This document shows, in pieces, positions 1 through 10,925 of a DNA stretch of 64,000 bases (position 1 is its first letter; each line of letters opens with the position of its first letter). The DNA is from Acestrorhynchus altus. Lineage: Eukaryota; Chordata; Actinopteri; Characiformes; Acestrorhynchidae. Made by a program: the position numbers and the translations under genes. The stretch covers positions 16,864,620 to 16,928,619 of the forward strand of contig CM067522.1 in NCBI GenBank assembly GCA_034509495.1, in the 5' to 3' direction. The notes beneath the pieces were generated by a model, which did no database searches, had not been told where the DNA came from, and saw nothing but the letters and a program-made list of their open reading frames with translations.

Positions 1-159
1 TTCCCTTTCCTTTTCCTCTTTAATCCCCCCTTGCTTTTCCCTCATCCTTCCTTCCTTCTCCTCTGCTGGTCTCTCCGTTGTTCTGTGTCTCTCCTGTCAG
101 GATGGTGTGATGAGGAACTTCTCCTGCTGATCTCAGTCCCTCTGTGTCTCCTGAATCTT

Positions 160-860
160 CAGCTCTATAAATATCCCCGCACATTCCGCCGCGCCGCTCT
201 CCGTCTCCGAGCAACGCGCTCACGCACATCTGCGTCACCTCCACGCGCGTCTTCCTTTCCCGCGCCTGTTTTCCGACAGCGTGTTGGGATTGGCTGCGCG
301 CGCCCGGCCTCCCGTCAGCGATTGGCCAGTAGTTTGGAATTAACTTCAGGGTTCTCGAGCAGCGCTCGCGGGGGACGTTCTGTTCTAGATGGCGCACAAC
401 GTTCTCTGTGGCTTTGATCGTGTTGTTCTCTGTGCCTTGGCTGACGTTCTAGATCGCCGCACAGCTTCCAGATATGAAGGGCTCGGCCAATCGCCCGGCG
501 GAGGGGCGGGGCCCGTGGGGATATGGGCGGGGAAATGAGAAGACCCGCCCCGTTTGGGTCCAGCGCCGCAAATCCGGGCAGTTAGCAGTGAGCCGGCCTG
601 CGCGCGCGGTAATCCCGTCGTTCCGGAGCTCGAGACACGTTCTGGAGTCGTACTGTGTCGCGGTCCTGAGCGCGCGCGTCCCCGTCTGTGTCAGTTCGGG
701 ATTTTCGCTGTTTGTCTGTTTGCTCAAACTTTGTGTCACCGTTTAACAAACGTTTACCAAACTTTTTCATGGACGGATTGGTTAATTGGCTGATCTATTC
801 GCAGGTGTTCATTTGCATGTTGCTTTGCATTTCAGGATGACGTCATAACGGAGGTGAACA
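160..860 (+). promoter_or_regulatory. GC-rich promoter/5' region of whirlin
   Basis: CpG-rich sequence runs roughly from 180 to 960. Visible motifs are a TATA-like TATAAATA (165-172), inverted CCAAT boxes (GATTGG at 289 and 320), a forward CCAAT box (about 486), GC boxes (GGGGCGGGGC at 503-512 and GGGCGGGG at 525), an octamer ATTTGCAT (811-818) and a perfect palindromic CRE, TGACGTCA (838-845). The motifs are seen directly. Their use as a promoter is inferred from position 0.4-1.1 kb upstream of the whirlin start codon. The transcription start cannot be fixed, and an untranslated first exon upstream cannot be excluded. Confidence 0.55.
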
Positions 861-969
861 TGACCCCTGTCACCTTTCTGACGGGTCTCGTGCGCGTTGA
901 TCCGCACAGCTCTGCGTCGCGCGCAGCACAGCCGGCGCACCAGCTCGGTTCCTCGCGCACCGCCTGACC

Positions 970-1281
970 TGCCCTCCCTCCTCTCCTCCTCTCCTCTCTT
1001 CTCCTGTCCTCCCCTCCACTCCTCTCTTCTCCTGTCCTCCCCTCCACTTTCCTCCTCTCCTCTCTTTTCCTCTCCTTCCTGCCCTCTCCTCTCTCCTCTT
1101 TTCCTCTTCTGTCCTCCCCTCCACTCTCCTCTCCTGCCCTCACCTCTCTTCTGCTCTCTCTTCCTCTCTTCTCCTGTCCTCTCCTCCTCTCTCATCCTCC
1201 ACTCTCCTCTCCTCTCCTCCTCTCCTTCACTCTCCTCCCCTCTCCTCTCCTCTCATCTCCTCTCCCCCTCCTGTCCTCGGG
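970..1281 (+). repeat. Polypyrimidine (C/T) tract directly upstream of the start codon
   Basis: About 300 bp consist almost entirely of TCCTC/TCTCC-type units on the + strand (purine-only on the - strand), ending just before the ATG at 1282. If the transcript starts upstream, this is 5'UTR and would be an unstructured pyrimidine-rich leader; in duplex DNA such mirror-like tracts can adopt triplex forms. Open frames through it on both strands come from its composition, not from genes. Confidence 0.85.
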
Positions 1282-1962
1282 ATGAGCGCGGCGGAGTTGG
1301 AGCGCGTGTCCCTGCGCTCCGCAGGCGCCTCCTCGGCGAGCTCGGGCGCGCGCGCGCTCTCCGCCAACGTGAAGCGTCTGCACGACGCGCTGCACGCGCT
1401 GCTGGGCGACGCGGAGCGCGAGCAGTTCGTGCACTGCCTGAACGCGTACCACGCGCGGCGCAACGTGTACGACTTGGTGCGCACGCTGCGCGTGATCCTG
1501 GACACGCCGCGCAAACGGCAGCTGCTGCCCATGCTGCGCCTGGTCATCCCGCGCTCCGACCAGATGCTGTTCGACCAGTACACCTCGGAGGGGCTCTACC
1601 TGCCCGTCAGCGCCGTGGACGAGCCCGGGGCCGCGCCGAGCGACGGAGGCTCGGAGGCGCGCGCGCGAGCCCCGTCCGTGCACTTCAGCACCGCAGCCGA
1701 GCGGACAGCGCACGCGCTGCCGGACACGCCGCTCGCACTGGAGGCGCGCGACGAGGTGCGCCAGGTGACACTGAAGCGCAGCAAGAGCCACGAGGGCCTG
1801 GGCTTCAGCATCCGCGGGGGGTCCGAGCACGGCGTGGGCATCTACGTGTCTCTGGTGGAGCCCGGATCGTCCGCTGAGAGAGAGGGGCTGCGCGTGGGGG
1901 ACCAGATCGTCACTGTTAATGATGTGGTGTTTGACCGGGTCACGCACGGAGAAGCAGTGAAG
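1282..1962 (+). CDS. whrn: Whirlin exon 1: N terminus, harmonin-homology domain 1 and first part of PDZ1
   Basis: Codes residues 1-227. The ATG at 1282 has G at -3 and is the first in-frame ATG before the conserved domain; mammalian whirlin also has a short low-complexity Ser/Gly/Ala N terminus before the domain. Residues 28-108 are the harmonin-homology domain (LSANVKRLHDAL, then EREQFVHCLNAYHARRNV, then LLPMLRLVIPRSDQMLFDQY). Residues 109-160 are a divergent acidic/Ala/Arg linker. PDZ1 starts near residue 161; its carboxylate-binding loop GLGF is at 172-175, followed by SIRGGSEHGVGIYVSLVEPG. The exon ends after GEAVK with donor AAG|GTGACA, phase 0. Codon third positions are strongly G/C, unlike the downstream exons, which explains long spurious frames on both strands. 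The upstream half of PDZ1 is here and the last strand is in exon 2. Confidence 0.95.
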
Positions 1963-2031
1963 GTGACAGTGTGTGTGTGTGTGTGGGTGTGTGTGGGAGA
2001 GGGCGGGTGCACAATGTGCATGCTGTCTTAT

Positions 2032-2790
2032 GGTCCTGCAAGGGTTCTTCAGTAAAGAAAATGGTTCCACACTCAAAGAACCCTTTGCATGAATGAAATG
2101 ATTCTTCAGATTGATGGAGAATGAGATGATTTCCAATATATAGGTACTAAATAGCAGCAAAGGGGTTCTTCTATCGTTACCATATCAAACTTGTGGAAGT
2201 GGAACCCTTTCGGTGCCATATAGAGCCAAATAGTACAAAAGGATCTATATACAGCCCTCTACAGTGCATTCTCCATCGATCTGAAGAACCCATTTGTAAT
2301 GCAAAGAACTCTTTAATCATGCATCTTCATTGTTCTGTATAGAACCATGTTCTTTACTGAAGAACCCTTGATAAAGTCTCATTTGTAACTGTATGTGTAT
2401 GAGTTGAGTGTGTGTGTACAGTATGTATGGGTACTTCAAGGGTTTTTTAGTAAAGAAAATGGTTCCACGCTCAAAGAACCCTTTGCATGAATGAAAGGGT
2501 TCTTCAGATTGATGGAGAATGAGTTGTCAAAGGTTCTAAATAGAACCTGTTTGAAAAGGATTCTGTATACCACCAGATAGGGTTCAACTATTGTTATGAT
2601 ATCAAACTTGTAAAAATAGAACCCTTGTTGGTGACAACTTCCTGTTGTAAAAAGCGCTATATATAAATAAAATTTGATTGATTGATTTGATTGATTTAGA
2701 AGACTTTTCAGAATGGTTATGTATAGAACTGTCTACTGTCCATTCTCCATTAATCATCAGAACCCTTGAAGAACCCTCATTTTAAGTATG
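2032..2790. repeat. Two copies of a GGTTCTTCAGTAAAGAA-type dispersed repeat
   Basis: Copy A (about 2032-2385) and copy B (about 2434-2790) share AAAGAAAATGGTTCCAC, CTCAAAGAACCCTTTGCAT, and GATTGATGGAGAATGAG in the same order. Each ends with an inverted echo of its start (motifs like TTCTTTACTGAAGAACC near 2349), so each unit is a weak foldback. Copy B also carries AAGCGCTATATATAAATAAA followed by GATT repeats (about 2651-2694), which looks like the 3' tail of a retroposon inserted into it. A related fragment lies near 12960-13060. Confidence 0.7.
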
Positions 2791-2999
2791 TGTGTGTGTA
2801 TGATCTGTGGACAGTGTGTGTGTGTGTGTCAGTGTCTGTACTGAAAGTCCACATAACTGAAAGAAGCAAAATCTCAGGAGACGGCTTGGGGAAACCCACA
2901 CCTGTATAAGTTGTGAGGTGTTATCTTGGGAGTGAGACTGAGCATTGACCACCATGCTTATGGTAATGTAATATGAATTTAAGCAAGGCTCGATCTGAT

Positions 3000-3954
3000 C
3001 GAGGTCCAGCTACCATCCTCACAAGCGCAGGTGAGGTCCTGTGATTGTGTTAACAGAGGCACTCTGGTGGGTCTTCTGCTCCTATTCTAAGCAGATGCTG
3101 CCGGTCATGACCATTAAGCACTTGTAGGCGGGCCACTGCTCTGTCCACTGTGGGTGGTAATGCCTTCTATGATGTTATCTTGTAGCATCACTCACAAGAT
3201 AACATCTCACAACTTCCCGAGCTGTCCCCTCCTCCCATTGCTGTACTGGACAGTAGAGAAAGCAGTAGTATAGTAAGTAGTAGTATAATGAATGAGCAGG
3301 TGTCCCAATACTTTAGTCCATACAGTGCGTCAAACTCACCCACAACCCTTTGCTCTATAGAGAGTCAGTTAGAATGAAGGGTCTCTCAGATGCTGCTTCA
3401 GTCTCGTAAAACCCCTCAGTTCCATTTGAGCCGTAACCTCGTAGATGAATCATTGGCCTCATTCTCAGGCCTGGTCACTGCGCCTGGCTTTGACTGGACT
3501 GTGATCGATGTTCGATGTATTATTAATCCTGTATGCTTGATGGCACACCAGTGGTGTGCCACTTTCCTCTGGCTTCTCTCGTGACTTCAGCTGCGGAGCC
3601 TCCAGCATTTCTGCAGACCGGCTCTGCTCCTGCGTCCCCATCTTGGCCTTTTCATTGTATTTTCATGGCTAATTTCAGATAAGTGGATAATTCAATTAAA
3701 ACGGCCCTCAGGATGCAACTGGATTGGGCTTGTTTGCAAAGCATGGGCTTTTATGGTCAATTTAATCAGCTTTAAAACCCACCCTCCCCCCTTCTTATGT
3801 GTGCGTCGTATGTGTGTACATACTGCCATGCGCTCATGGTCATATCCGTGCTGCTTTCAGACGTCGGAATTCAGTTTAAAGCTGAAGCACAGCATGATTA
3901 CATAATGGTTACAGATAGTGAGGTGTTCAAGAGGGAAATAATGACAGGCATCTC

Positions 3955-3991
<37 letters not shown>

Positions 3992-4105
3992 TTCTCTCTC
4001 TCTCTCTCGTGCTAACTCACTCTTGCTCGCGGTGTGTGGGCTGGCAGCAGTATGTTTGTTTCTGAACAGTGAATCCAGGCTGTACTGGAAAGTGTAAATT
4101 CTTTC

Positions 4106-4148
<43 letters not shown>

Positions 4149-5370
4149 AGTCTGATGTTATTCACTCACCTGTAAGTGTAACGATGCTGTCTCACAGCCA
4201 GAGCTCAATTCACAACCTGCGAAGTCATGTGAAGCAAGTGTATGGCAAGCAGTGCTGATGCTGGAAAGAATATCTCAATTACGCACGAGCTGTGTTCTAA
4301 TGCAGCCCACATCGGTTACTAATAGGTTGGCACTCTCAGCTTGATGGCTCACCCAAAAGTGGTGTTTAGGACTCAGGCTGTTACAGTTGCTTCTGTATTT
4401 GTAACCTGGTCTTCTGTGCTGTGAGTAGATTGAACTGTATGTACTGGTTTCTCTGCTCGATTACCTTTGGTCTTAGTCACTTGGTCCATCTGAAGATGTA
4501 GGGGTATGGTAGTGGTTACCAGATAAATAGGACATTCCTTTTCTGAGGGCATTTAACATTTCTGGACCTACAGTGTCACGTGTGCACCAGGAACACGTCA
4601 TAGAAGGCATTACCACCCACAGGGGACAGTGCAGTGGGTGGTATTGTGACAGTAGTTGTGCTGGTTTCTCTGTTTCATTACTTTAGGCCTTATTCTCCTG
4701 GTCCCCCTGAAGATGTAGGAAGATGTTCATGAAGATGTTTTTGTTATGGTGTAACTCATGCCTGCTGCTGTACAAAGCCAGCCGGCCTGTCTTCATTACT
4801 GGTCCCATGCAGAGGGATTAGGAGTGACCGGCAGTGATGACTTAGAGCCAGGTCCTTCTCGGAAATGTGTCTAAATAAAGATACTAGAGGAGAGCAGTGT
4901 GTCTCGGTTTCTGTGTCTTCAAGGGCAACCGTAACAGTCCTAACACATCAGGCTAACTCTGCTTAGTGCCCCTAGGTCATCCCAGACTGTAGTTGTTGTG
5001 GTGTGATCTGTGGTGTGATACTAACTGCTTCACTCTTTGGAACATTAACTTGAACCTACTGGCAGAATGCCCAGTGCCAGGCGAGGGGTATAGAGGGAAG
5101 AGGGGTATAAAGCCCCCAGCATTGACCTCTGGAGCAGTGGAACTGTGTTCTATGGAATAATGGTGCTCCAGCCAGTACATTTGGGATCTATACCATGGGG
5201 GAGGGGCCAGTGTGCTCATGACAAAGCAATGGCATAGTAGTGGTTGGCAGAAAGATGAGACATTCATTTCTGAAGTCGTTAAGGCATTTAACATTCCTGG
5301 ATGCACAGTGTCAAATGTGTGACAAGAGTACATTAGAGGGCATTACCACCCACCGTGGACACCGTGGAAC
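3000..5370. repeat. Dispersed repeat sharing CATTACCACCCAC: fragments near 3105-3190, 4500-4640 and 5225-5370
   Basis: The two longer fragments share, in order, GGACATTC or AGACATTC, GGCATTTAACATT(T/C)CTGGA, CACAGTGTCA or TACAGTGTCA, and GGCATTACCACCCAC. The copy at 3142-3173 has GTGGGTGGTAATGCCTTCTA, the reverse complement of the end. Between 5050 and 5220 lies further repeat-like sequence (GAGGGGTATA, CAGCATTGACC) related to the miniature element at 9420-9735. The remaining sequence between fragments shows no coding signal. Confidence 0.55.
3955..4145. repeat. Two (CT)n microsatellites
   Basis: Interrupted CT/TC runs at about 3955-4010 and 4107-4145. Arg-Glu-rich frames on the - strand here are artefacts of the repeat. 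Confidence 0.95.
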
Positions 5371-5639
5371 CCCACACCTATAACTGGGTCAGTGCAGCAT
5401 TCTTTAGTTTTCTTGGGATGTGGCAAAAGTCACTGGACAAATGGCACCCAGATAGCAGATACATTTGGTCTGGGTCACTTTTGGCACATGTTCCATGTCT
5501 TTTATCATGTCAATTCACATGTACTTTAAATGAGTTCTAGATCCTAAACTGTTCTAATTCGTGCCTGCAGAAGCGTGTAGAAGAGTGCACTGATCTTATC
5601 TTTGCAGTGCGTCCTCTGTGAGGCAGTGGAAGGTGAACA

Positions 5640-5965
5640 TTAATTGACTTTAACCTTTAGAACTGTAGGCTCACTTTGTGCAATGCGACTTACAAGGTTA
5701 CTCACATTACAGAGGTGGGCCAGTGTTGAGGCTCTTTCTGGTGTTGCACAGCATAGTTGCCCAGACTGGGAATCGAACCCGAGTCTCCAAATGGTGCGGT
5801 GGCTCGCTGGTGGTGTTATCTGGTGTTTTCTGTTGCACCACTCCACCAATATAGGGTAGGTCTTGTAGTTTGGTATGATATCTGTGTGATATGTCTGTAT
5901 GTTACTCTGATCCTGAGTCCTGAAGCCTAGAAAACTGCCTGTAACTGCTTGCAAAGTGGATCTAT
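5640..5965. repeat. Dispersed repeat with CATAGTTGCCCAGACTGGGAAT motif
   Basis: Contains ACAGCATAGTTGCCCAGACT followed by GGGAATCGAACCC, and near its end CTAGAAAACTGCCTGTAACT. The first motif recurs at about 43145-43260 and the end motif at about 43965-44040, so this is one interspersed family. The GGGAATCGAACCC stretch resembles a tRNA/SINE box B in reverse complement, so a SINE origin is possible but not shown. Confidence 0.6.
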
Positions 5966-6109
5966 GGATTTATTTGGCTATTAGCACACACCCAGTCACA
6001 CAAATGACCCAAAAGTGCTGATCTGTTCCTTCGGACCTTTCAAAAGTGAACAAATTGAACTGCCTGCGTTAGAGAACCAGTCCCGATCTCTGCATGTCAA
6101 CTCCAGATG

Positions 6110-6690
6110 TGGTTTTTGGCCAACATACAGTTTTTATTAGCATCATTCCGATGCCAGAGTAGATCCCTGTCGCTCGTTCATCGATCATCAGCTCTGACTA
6201 ATTAAATCCCACCTGCTCTAGCAGTAGAGCAGAAGAGTGACTGCCTGTGAGTGTAATTGTTTCTGGTTAATTGGGTTGGCACACTAAGCTAATAGAGGTG
6301 TAGAGAGCTGCTCCTGTTGGGACGGCTCTCTCAGCTATTCATCGGGCCCATTCTATTTCTCATCAGCAACTAAATAATTCATAGCAGCGTTTAATTAAGG
6401 AGGCCGTCTTGAGGGCAGGGCACACACGGAGACGCTTTCAGGTTGTCTCTCTTCCTGCACAACCACCATGGAGTTCAGCTTAAGGCCGAGAAGAGCCCAA
6501 TCTTCACATTGCGTGCCATTGGGTGGGCTATTACAAAACAGCCTAAATAACACAACACGATCTCCTTCATCACTTTAATTGCTGCTGTGAATGAACAGAT
6601 CTTCGGCTGTGATACCTTCAGATCTGATGTAGCATTGACCGTCCACTAATTACGTGCTCCGATTTAAAGAAAGCTTGTTTTTAATCCATG
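6110..6690. other. Repeat-free intronic block rich in TAAT/ATTA cores
   Basis: No simple repeats or shared repeat motifs are seen here. It contains several homeodomain-type cores in context (CTAATTAAAT, GGTTAATTGGG, TTTAATTAAGG, CTAATTACGTG). This resembles conserved non-coding elements in long vertebrate introns, but conservation cannot be tested from one sequence. Confidence 0.3.
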
Positions 6691-6758
6691 GTGCTAAATG
6701 AAGGCTCAGGTTGGCATATCAGAGTAAACAGTTTTCTGAAATGATACAGCTTCATCAC

Positions 6759-6813
<55 letters not shown>
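6759..6813. repeat. (CA)n microsatellite
   Basis: About 55 bp of CA with one G interruption near the start. Confidence 0.97.
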
Positions 6814-6814
<1 letters not shown>

Positions 6815-7012
6815 CCAGAATGGTGGTCTGAAGGAAAACATCATCAGTTCCCTATTTTTTTCCAGAATATACTTTTAAAAAGTACATTTTAAACTGGACT
6901 CAGTCAGTAAATTATATATCTTGTCATCCTGAATAATGAATCATATCACATCCCTAATGTTTCATGCTCAGTTTGCATCAGACTAATAACGAATAAAAAA
7001 TGGGTGTTTATT

Positions 7013-7217
7013 AGGGCTGGGCGATATATTGATATTTATATCAATATCTGGATGTAAGCAATGTGATATGGATTGAGACGATATCATTTAAACTGAAAAC
7101 TCTTTTATGCATGCTCTGCTCCCCTCCTCCCCCAGCTCCTCCTCTACTCCACTCCCCTCCGCCCCATTCTGATCAAATATTAGGATATGATTTTTGTATG
7201 ATTGTTGCCCAGCCTTA
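7013..7217 (+). mobile_element. Miniature element with GGCTGGGC ends (copy 1)
   Basis: Starts TAGGGCTGGGCGATATATTG and ends TTGCCCAGCCTTA, giving roughly 10-bp inverted termini. Internally it has TGATATTTATATCAATATC and a C-rich core CTGCTCCCCTCCTCC. The same layout recurs at 10614-10925 (+), 13890-14190 (-), 23930-24158 (-) and as end fragments near 19385-19412 and 33455-33480. It is a non-autonomous dispersed family; I cannot place it in a superfamily. Confidence 0.65.
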
Positions 7218-7382
7218 TTAATAATACCTTTTTTCAATGACCTCATAATTCAGAGGATCCAGTGATGTAGATGAAAAACACGTACACTGGACAGGACAGA
7301 GTTCTGAACATTTATTATCCACAGAACCTGATATAGGCACATTTTTGCTATTGAAAATTGAGCTCAGAGGGTTCAATAAGAG

Positions 7383-7665
7383 GGTGGCACGGTGGCTCGG
7401 GTTGCTGTCCGTGAGGAGTTTTGTGTGTCCTCCTCATGCCTGTGCCTCCATGTCTGTACGCGTTTCCTCCGGGTACTCCGGTTCCTTCTGCCTCCCAAAA
7501 ATTCACATTGGCCATGCTAAGTTGCCCCTAGGAGTATGTGTGTGGTACCCTGCCATGGACTGGCGCCCTGTCCAGGGGGTTTTCCTGCCTTGTGCCCAAT
7601 GATTCCAGGTAGGATCTGGGTCCATAGTGACCCAATTCAGGAAGAATCGGATAAAATAATGACTG
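7383..7665 (+). mobile_element. SINE-like element with GGCACGGTGGCTC head
   Basis: Has the order GTGGCACGGTGGCTC, TTTCCTCCGGGTACTCCGG, AAGTTGCCCCTAGG, GACTGGCGCCCTGTCCAGG and a degenerate GACTGACTGA tail. This layout is a very common teleost interspersed repeat. A truncated head of the same type occurs at about 59565-59605. Confidence 0.7.
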
Positions 7666-8970
7666 ACTGACTTCTGTAAGATTTAGTAGAACACAGCAGT
7701 GAGGTCATAGCAGGTTCTCCTGTATGAGGCTGACAAAATGAGATGATTAACCTAACCGGAGGTCCAAATACACTACATTCATTGAACATTGAACTGAAAT
7801 TCCAAATATGGGAATAATGCAGATTACAGACTGAATGGCTTCAGTGATCTATAGAAGAAACTTCCACCTTTGGTTCAGTCAATCAAAAAATATGTAACAC
7901 ATCTCAGTGGTTACTCCATTGTTCTCCATTGATAAGATGATGTCAAAGCAGTTTATTCAATAGAATATGACCTTTGAAGTGAAATTCATCAATTATTAGT
8001 CACAAAATATTGCTTTAAGCAAGAAAACACTTGAATAGTAATGCAGCATATATTACACAGTGGTTGATTTGCCCCAGAGTGGTGATGACCCGACCATGCC
8101 GTGCTCTGGATTAGAGTGTCAGGGAGCAAGGGCGACTCTCTGAATGCATCACTGTCCAAACTGTTGAGTCTGACAGGTTTCAGTGGTTAAAAAGATTGTT
8201 TCTAAAGTTGCCTTAAACAGGAGATGTTTCAGACCTCCTCAGATCTCTTACTGGGTGGTCAAACCACTATCGCCTTACAAGCATCTCTTTGGTAACCTAC
8301 CATGCGGTGAATAAAGATCAGTAAGTGGTAACCCCTTTCTTCTAGAATGTAGGTCTTATCCTGATCCCTGACAATCTCCATCTGTAGATTTAGCCACAAG
8401 CTGAGCTCCAGGTGCTCTGACTGCACTCCCTGTGGTTTTCCACTGCAATCCATCGCTGCAGCATCAGCCCGGGCTCTTAATCTCACAGCCTGGCAACAAA
8501 ACACTGCTGATATGCTCCTGCCATGGTTGCACCAGTTTGTTCTAGGCACGATCAGGAACATGAAAGAAGATGCCAGAGTGGAGAATGGGTCTGCGGGAGA
8601 TAACCTTCTCAATTCATCAAAGCAGGAGCATGGGAGGTTTTTTGGAAATGTAGCTTGGAGGGATGAAAAGTGAGAGAGTGAGAACGGGAGAATATAGAGA
8701 GGGAGAGAAAACGGGCAGAGGTTGGTGGAAAACGAGTTTTAGACAGTTTGCCTTCCCTGTTGTGGAGATTTAGAGAGCAGGGTGATGGCAGAGCGAGCAA
8801 CAGTGGCTGAATCCAAAATCGGAGCTCATTGCTATGGATTGGATTCAGTTTTGCGGTTGTAGAAGCTTCTAGAAAAAATGCACAAAATGACAAGCACACA
8901 CACTGTACTACTATCAACTACAACGTGACCTCCTCCTACTTTCTCCATTCCTTGTCCATTGTATCAGCTC
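7666..8970. other. Intronic DNA, nothing identified
   Basis: No splice-flanked coding stretch, RNA gene or shared repeat was recognised. Short open frames on the - strand (8259-8917) have no family resemblance that I can see. Confidence 0.5.
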
Positions 8971-8974
8971 CGGT

Positions 8975-9735
8975 TAACAAATGCTTGTGGACACCCCTTC
9001 TAATGAATGCACTACAGACACAGATGTGCAAATGCACACAGATAAGTACTGGCAATAGAATAGGACTCTCAGGTGCAGAGTTGGCTACTGAATGTGTCTG
9101 TCAGAGAAGTCTATAGCAACTTCGCACTTTCACTAGTGGTTCAACATTACTTTGGGATTTTGCTCCTAAAGTTCATTTGTTACTCTGCTGAAGTTTAGCA
9201 AAGGCAGTGTGGGCCGGTTAGTGAAGGAGCATTCATGATTCAAGGGTTCAAACTTGGTCTAGAAGCCAATAATAAATATGTCTATAATAAACCAGCCTGC
9301 AGACATTAGACCTCGTTGGTGTGCAGAAAAGATTCAGCCATTGCTAACCTAACCGGAGGAGCAAATACACTGCTTCACTCAATTCCATTTTCCTAGAAAC
9401 TGGAAATGTGAAACAGACCTTTTGGCACCATGCCTAATGCCAGGCATGGGCTAGAGGGGTATAACGACCCCTGGCATTGAACTGTACAGCAGTAGAACTG
9501 TGGACTCTAGAATGATGGTGCTCTATCTAAGTCTTTTGGGATGAGCTGGGGTGGTGATCATCCAGCATACTAACCTCACTGGATGCAATCACATCCTCAC
9601 AGCAAAGCTTGAGACTCTAGTAGAAAGCCGTCCAATGACAGTAGAGACACCAACAAAAACAGGATAAACTCTTTTTAATACCCTTGCTTTTGAGCAGGTG
9701 TCCCAATACTTTTGTCCATATAGTGTATATGCTGA
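8975..9735 (+). mobile_element. Miniature element ending CCCAATACTTTTGTCCATA (copy 1, interrupted)
   Basis: A start-type piece (TGTGGACACC, then ACACAGATGTGCAAATGCAC at about 9016-9036) and a body/end piece (9420-9735: GCCAGGCATGGGCTAGAGG, CAACAAAAACAGGATAAAC, then GGTGTCCCAATACTTTTGTCC) belong to the same family as 31818-32130 and 46020-46380. About 360 bp of unrelated sequence separate the two pieces here. Isolated end fragments lie near 3298-3330, 23333-23360 and 23455-23480. Confidence 0.65.
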
Positions 9736-10613
9736 ATTGACAGTGGGTGCATCTGCATTGTATCTGTCAGTGGCGATACACCACACCACGATCGTGGCGA
9801 GGTCACTGCAATGGTGTACGGAGAATAGTGCCCCTCTTCAGTCATATCTGATCAGGGGTGGTCTTTTTTAGCCCCTTTCCAATTATGGTGGGGTTGATGT
9901 TTGGCTGATGATGGTGCAAGGCGGATACAAGGTAGGTGTTCCTAATAAAAAAAGGCAACTCACAAAATACGTCTATCTGGTTTAGTATGGATGACAGGCA
10001 TTGGACTCACTTGCAAAACTGTGAGCATAGCAGTTTGATCAGTGTGCATAATTGGCATGACTAGCACATATATTTCCTCCTGAAGGACAGTGAGGATCCT
10101 GCTGAAGCATCCGCTTATACATGGAAATTATCTCCTCTTCATTGTCTCCAGCAAGTCCCTGTCCTGGGAGTTTGAAGCATTATCTGTAATTAATTTCTCC
10201 AGGAGTTCGGAGCAGCTCATTGTCTCACTCTGGGCACGGTTCGCTTCGACTCCTGATCACGTTCTCTCTGGTTTAGGGTCATTTTTTGGAAAGTACAGAT
10301 GCTTGCACACTGGCCGCCAAACTTTATCGCAGCTTCTCAAGCACGTTTTCCTCTTGCCCTCACCGTTTCAGCGCCACGTCCGGCCGTCCTTTTCTTTTCT
10401 TCTTGTCATCCCAAGAGATCCGCCGCCTTCTCTCTTCAAATACTCATTCAGAATATCAACACAGTGTTCCTTTCCATCTCCCTTGATGTTAAAATCTAGC
10501 ATTCTGTCCTGGAGGCTTACTGAGACACAACAGGAGCCAGGTTGAGGGGATGGAGGTTAAGGTCCTGCATTTTGGATTTTGCATTTTGAGTTTTTCCTCA
10601 AATGTCATTGTAG
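9736..10613. other. Intronic DNA, nothing identified
   Basis: Unique-looking sequence. A 151-residue open frame at 10090-10545 lacks recognisable domains and splice context, so I do not call it. Confidence 0.45.
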
Positions 10614-10925
10614 TAGGGCTGGGCAGTATTTCGATATTTATATCAATATCGGGATATAAACAGAGCCAGAGCCATAAACAATACTGGCTGACACAATATT
10701 GTTTATATCTAGGAAGGTTTTAACCAAACCTTTTTTCTGCTCCCTTGATCTGCTCCCCTCTGCTCTCAGCTCCCCTTTGGCCCCATTCACACTCTCAGAA
10801 ATGAAAGATAAGGATCAAAGTTCAATATGTTTAAATATAGTTATATAGAGATATGGGATTTCATGGGGTGTCCCACATTGTATTTTTCACACCATATATC
10901 ATATCATAAATTGCATATCACCGTT
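10614..10925 (+). mobile_element. Miniature element with GGCTGGGC ends (copy 2)
   Basis: Starts TAGGGCTGGGCAGTATTTCG and carries GATATTTATATCAATATCG and the core CTGCTCCCCTCTGCTCTCAG, parallel to the copy at 7013. Confidence 0.6.

Noticed and set aside
897..1877. 326-codon open frame on + strand overlapping exon 1
   Set aside because: It reads the polypyrimidine tract and the GC-rich whirlin exon in the wrong frame; the translation is Ser/Pro/Leu then Ala/Arg-rich with no domain.
1192..2160. 322-codon open frame antisense to exon 1
   Set aside because: Shadow of GC-rich codon third positions in the whirlin exon; continues into a TG repeat and intron; no domain.
5760..5790. tRNA-like GGGAATCGAACCC as an independent RNA gene
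   Set aside because: It is part of a dispersed repeat also seen at 43145-43260 and no folded tRNA surrounds it.
10090..10545. 151-codon + frame in intron 1
   Set aside because: No domain, no splice sites in phase, overlapping frames also open by chance.
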